A stretch of 9,349 bases of DNA from an uncultured Bacteroidales bacterium (GTDB lineage Bacteria > Bacteroidota > Bacteroidia > Bacteroidales > WCHB1-69): contig CALDIA010000091.1 of the NCBI GenBank assembly GCA_937901455.1, positions 1-9,349 on the forward strand. Direction: 5' to 3'. A model generated the notes under the pieces. The model saw nothing but the letters and a program-made list of their open reading frames with translations, had not been told where the DNA came from and did no database searches. This document shows, piece by piece, positions 7,379 through 9,349 of the stretch; the first letter of the stretch is position 1, and each line of letters starts with the position of its first letter. Position numbers and translations under genes: made by a program.

Positions 7379-7861
7379 ATGCCCAGAAAAAAGAAGCCAC
7401 CGTTGACGTTTGTGGAGGAAATGGCCAAGTTGAAGGCTGCTGGCTTGGGGGACAATCCGCCGCCAAACAGGGCATTGCACGACCTGGACGAACTGCCATC
7501 ATTGGAAGAAAGACTGAAAGTGTTGTTTAATATTGTGAAAAGTAAAAAACGAGACGCCTCAAAAATGCTGTTTTTTGTAATGTATGATATTGAAAGCAAT
7601 AAAGTACGCCGTCACGTGGTAAAATACTTGGAGCGGCAAGGGTGTACGCGGGTGCAGAAGTCCATTTTCCTGGCCGACCTGCCCACGGCCAAATATGAGC
7701 AAATCAAGGGCGACCTCACGGAGGTGCAGGCCTGCTACGAGAACAACGACAGCATCCTGGTGGTGCCCATCAGCACCGATTACCTAAAAGCAATGAAGGT
7801 AATCGGGCAGACCATCAATGTGGATGTGATAACCAAAACAGCCAACACATTGTTTTTTTAG
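7379..7861 (+). CDS. cas2: Cas2 with a 62-residue N-terminal extension
   Basis: The C-terminal 98 residues are a standard Cas2 ferredoxin-like fold. It begins MLFFVMYDIESNKVRRHV, with the conserved first-strand Asp at residue 70, then GCTRVQKSIFLADL, YENNDSILVVPIS and a final strand DVITKTANTLFF. Cas2 dimerises and bridges two Cas1 dimers in the integration complex. Normal Cas2 proteins are about 85-100 residues, but this ORF is open from ATG 7379 and adds a basic start (MPRKKKPP), a Pro/Asn turn (GDNPPPN) and an amphipathic DELPSLEERLKVLFNIVKS helix. An internal ATG at 7565, just before the core, could give a normal-length Cas2 as well. The first part looks A/T-richer than the core. The gap to the primase gene is 26 bp, and the next gene starts 11 bp after the stop. 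The call as Cas2 is firm; the extension's role is unknown. Confidence 0.92.
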   Translation: MPRKKKPPLTFVEEMAKLKAAGLGDNPPPNRALHDLDELPSLEERLKVLFNIVKSKKRDASKMLFFVMYDIESNKVRRHVVKYLERQGCTRVQKSIFLADLPTAKYEQIKGDLTEVQACYENNDSILVVPISTDYLKAMKVIGQTINVDVITKTANTLFF

Positions 7862-7872
7862 AATTGAATGCT

Positions 7873-9144
7873 ATGGCCCGATTTTCAGATGTGAATAAGT
7901 TAAGAAAGGAAGGAAGGTTACGAGAGGCTTATCTCTCAGCCCGAGAAATGCTGACAGAGGATCCCGACAATGTCTGGGCCAAGCGTGCTATGATGTGGGT
8001 GGTGTACGACTATGCCAAAAAAAACAGTTCTCCCAATAAAAGAACCGATTTTCTACGATGCCTTAAACAGATTGCTCCCCTTGCTATTGAAGAAGACGAA
8101 GACATATATTATAATGCAATGATGCTGTTGACTCGTAATGTGGTAAGAAAATGTGTTGGCGATCCAAATTCCACCCTTTTCTTGACAGAACTCTTTTCTA
8201 TAATACAGCAATGGAGTGTTCCTAAACCGAGTAGTATATACTCGGGAATCTTGCAGACGTTTTTAAAAGTGAAAGACCAATGGCCATCTTTCGCAGATTT
8301 TTGTGAATGGTGGGATTTTGACAATCTAAGGAGCGCTGATTTTGAAGCCAATCTCTTGCCTGATGGAAAGAGAGATTTTCCTTTGGCGGAGAAAGCCTAT
8401 ATGGCTTATTCAAAATCATTGCTTCTCCATGGTTCAAACAATAAAATTAGAGATTGGCTTCCTCAGTTGATGCGTATAGTGGAGGAGTGCCCTTCCTATC
8501 AATTTCTGCCATATTACTTTGTGAAGCTTAGTCTTAAGATTGGTGACACTCCTCAAGCTTTGAAACTCCTTAAGCCATTAATGCTCAAAAAATCGAATGA
8601 GTTTTGGATTTGGGAGTTGCTGGCTGATGTGGAGAATGACCCACAAGAAAAATTGATTATCTTAAGCAAAGCAATGAATTGCCATTCTTCTGAAAAGATG
8701 ACGATTGTATTACGAGAAAAAGTGGCTGTGTTCTTGTTGGAAAATGGTTTTGTAAGTGAGTCGAAGCATGAATTTGAAGAAGTGGTAAGAATAAGGGACG
8801 CAAATAGGTGGCGTGTGTCAGATGACGTTAAGAGATATTTAGGTGCCAAAGTGTTTGAAGGAGTAAGTTCTTCAAGAGACAACGAATTATTTTTCAAGAA
8901 ACATGCACGAGAAGCAGAACGGAAATATTTGGGGATGGAGTTGATAGAAGCTATAGTGGTACATGTGAATGAGGCGAAAGGGTATATTTCCTTCACAACA
9001 AACGATCGGAGAAGGAGTTTTTTTAGAGTGCGTAACAAGAAAAAATTGCAAAAGGTGTCGGTTGGTGATAGAATAGAGCTGCAAGTTGTTGTGTGGGGGA
9101 AAGAAGGTCCGAGTAAAATCAGCGCTTGGCACACGATAGGGTAG
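7873..9144 (+). CDS. TPR-like helical-repeat protein with C-terminal S1/cold-shock-like OB fold
   Basis: A 423-residue soluble protein. The N-terminus is a TPR-like unit (LRKEGRLREAYLSAREML, then DPDNVWAKRAM), followed by predominantly helical sequence to about residue 350 with further repeat-like pairs (IGDTPQALKLLKPLMLKKSN; FLLENGFVSESKHEFEEVV). The last 69 residues (355-423) look like an OB fold of the S1/cold-shock type: strands LIEAIVVHVNEAKGYISF, RRRSFFRVR, VGDRIELQVVVWG and KISAWHTIG, with basic and aromatic residues that could bind RNA or single-stranded DNA. A TPR plus S1/CSD layout has been described in some prokaryotic conflict systems (TOTE type, from memory), but I see no homology that settles it. 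ATG 7873 is preferred over TTG 7864. It is the last gene before the leader and is A/T-rich. It may be an adaptor linking nucleic acid to the adaptation proteins; this is inference. Confidence 0.7.
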   Translation: MARFSDVNKLRKEGRLREAYLSAREMLTEDPDNVWAKRAMMWVVYDYAKKNSSPNKRTDFLRCLKQIAPLAIEEDEDIYYNAMMLLTRNVVRKCVGDPNSTLFLTELFSIIQQWSVPKPSSIYSGILQTFLKVKDQWPSFADFCEWWDFDNLRSADFEANLLPDGKRDFPLAEKAYMAYSKSLLLHGSNNKIRDWLPQLMRIVEECPSYQFLPYYFVKLSLKIGDTPQALKLLKPLMLKKSNEFWIWELLADVENDPQEKLIILSKAMNCHSSEKMTIVLREKVAVFLLENGFVSESKHEFEEVVRIRDANRWRVSDDVKRYLGAKVFEGVSSSRDNELFFKKHAREAERKYLGMELIEAIVVHVNEAKGYISFTTNDRRRSFFRVRNKKKLQKVSVGDRIELQVVVWGKEGPSKISAWHTIG

Positions 9145-9171
9145 GGGTGACATGTAGAGAAGATGAAGTTC

Positions 9172-9201
9172 TTTGACATATTGAAAAAAAGAGTATTTTT
9201 G
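9172..9201 (+). promoter_or_regulatory. Bacteroidetes promoter, probably driving a CRISPR array
   Basis: TTTG (9172-9175) and TATTTTTG (9194-9201) match the Bacteroidetes -33 and -7 elements, with an 18-bp spacer close to the usual 19. It lies after the last gene's stop and points right, with no open reading frame starting downstream within the window, so the transcript is probably the pre-crRNA. Confidence 0.65.
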
Positions 9202-9291
9202 CCGTCGAAAGGTACAAAAAAAAGGAAAAAACAAGGTGATAAATGGATTTTTGTGCAACTAATATATTGATATGCAACATAATGCGAGAAT
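9202..9291 (+). other. Leader-like A/T-rich stretch before a possible CRISPR array
   Basis: About 90 bases lie between the promoter and the putative first repeat. They are A-rich (runs of A around 9216-9230) and hold no gene I can support. This fits a CRISPR leader, where Cas1-Cas2 docks for integration. The assignment depends on the repeat call. Confidence 0.4.
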
Positions 9292-9306
9292 TGCTCTCTC
9301 CGAGCA
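9292..9306. other. Small inverted repeat at the leader-repeat boundary
   Basis: TGCTC-TCTCC-GAGCA is a perfect 5-bp-arm inverted repeat with a 5-nt loop. It straddles the presumed leader-repeat junction and could be part of the repeat's hairpin or an integration signal. It is short enough to be chance. Confidence 0.3.
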
Positions 9307-9332
9307 TCTTCCAATAAAATAAGGATTAAGAC
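9296..9332 (+). CRISPR. Putative first CRISPR repeat (single copy visible)
   Basis: The sequence CCAATAAAATAAGGATTAAG then AC (9311-9332) resembles Bacteroidetes type III repeats, whose reverse complement starts GTCTTAATCCTT. Its last 8 bases, ATTAAGAC (9325-9332), would be a typical 8-nt type III crRNA 5' handle. The left edge is uncertain; 36-37 bp is assumed. The 17 bases at 9333-9349 would be the start of the first spacer. Only one copy fits in the window, so a repeat cannot be demonstrated; location after a promoter and a cas1-cas2 operon is the main support. Confidence 0.45.
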
Positions 9333-9349
9333 TTCTTACCGATTAAATC

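Noticed and set aside
9170..9190. Resemblance of the TTCTTTGACATATTG stretch to sequence near rRNA operons
   Set aside because: No rRNA or tRNA sequence follows; the match is explained by shared promoter elements.
8553..9314. Minus-strand open frame of 253 codons covering the end of the TPR-OB gene and leader
   Set aside because: The product is a Ser/Phe/Leu-rich antisense shadow of an A/T-rich gene with no recognisable motif, and the sense frame has clear domain structure.

Overview
The window looks like a Bacteroidales chromosome fragment or metagenomic contig. The lineage signs are the C-terminus of a TonB-dependent outer membrane receptor, a secreted protein of a kind common beside such receptors in Bacteroidetes, promoters with the Bacteroidetes -7 element TAnnTTTG, and a primase-like protein of the BT4734/VirE_N type. 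The lineage is inferred from family knowledge; no rRNA gene or other phylogenetic marker is present.

The window has two halves. The left half (1-3480) is debris and chromosomal flank. It holds a receptor C-terminus and then a secreted-protein gene that is broken twice: an internal out-of-frame deletion near 1250 and loss of its 3' end at about 2025-2031. At that point the sequence switches abruptly to a P-loop ATPase of the DUF4143 type that has lost its 5' end and Walker A motif. Just after the ATPase stop lies a 51-bp fragment nearly identical to the first 17 codons of the intact cas1 gene downstream.

The right half (3481-9349) is a compact + strand operon that I read as the adaptation (spacer acquisition) part of a probable type III CRISPR-Cas locus. 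The order is: a 119-aa protein resembling small CRISPR-accessory (CARF/ring-nuclease-like) proteins; a RecD/Pif1-like SF1B helicase; cas1; a BT4734-like primase-polymerase overlapping cas1 by 4 bp (ATGA); cas2 with a 62-aa N-terminal extension; and a helical-repeat (TPR-like) protein ending in an S1/cold-shock-like OB fold. Gaps are 5, 13, -4, 26 and 11 bp. After the last gene comes a strong-looking Bacteroidetes promoter, an AT-rich leader-like stretch and, at the window edge, what looks like the first CRISPR repeat (ending GGATTAAGAC) followed by 17 bases of a possible first spacer. The array cannot be confirmed because only one repeat fits in the window.

The genes suggest a working model: Cas1-Cas2 integrates new spacers, the helicase and primase-polymerase produce, trim or fill in the DNA substrates, and the TPR-OB protein may bridge nucleic acid and protein partners. 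This is inference; Cas1, Cas2 and the helicase are firm from sequence, the primase-polymerase is quite firm, and the roles of the small protein and the TPR-OB protein are open. No effector (Cas10, Csm/Cmr), Cas6 or reverse transcriptase gene is visible in the window.
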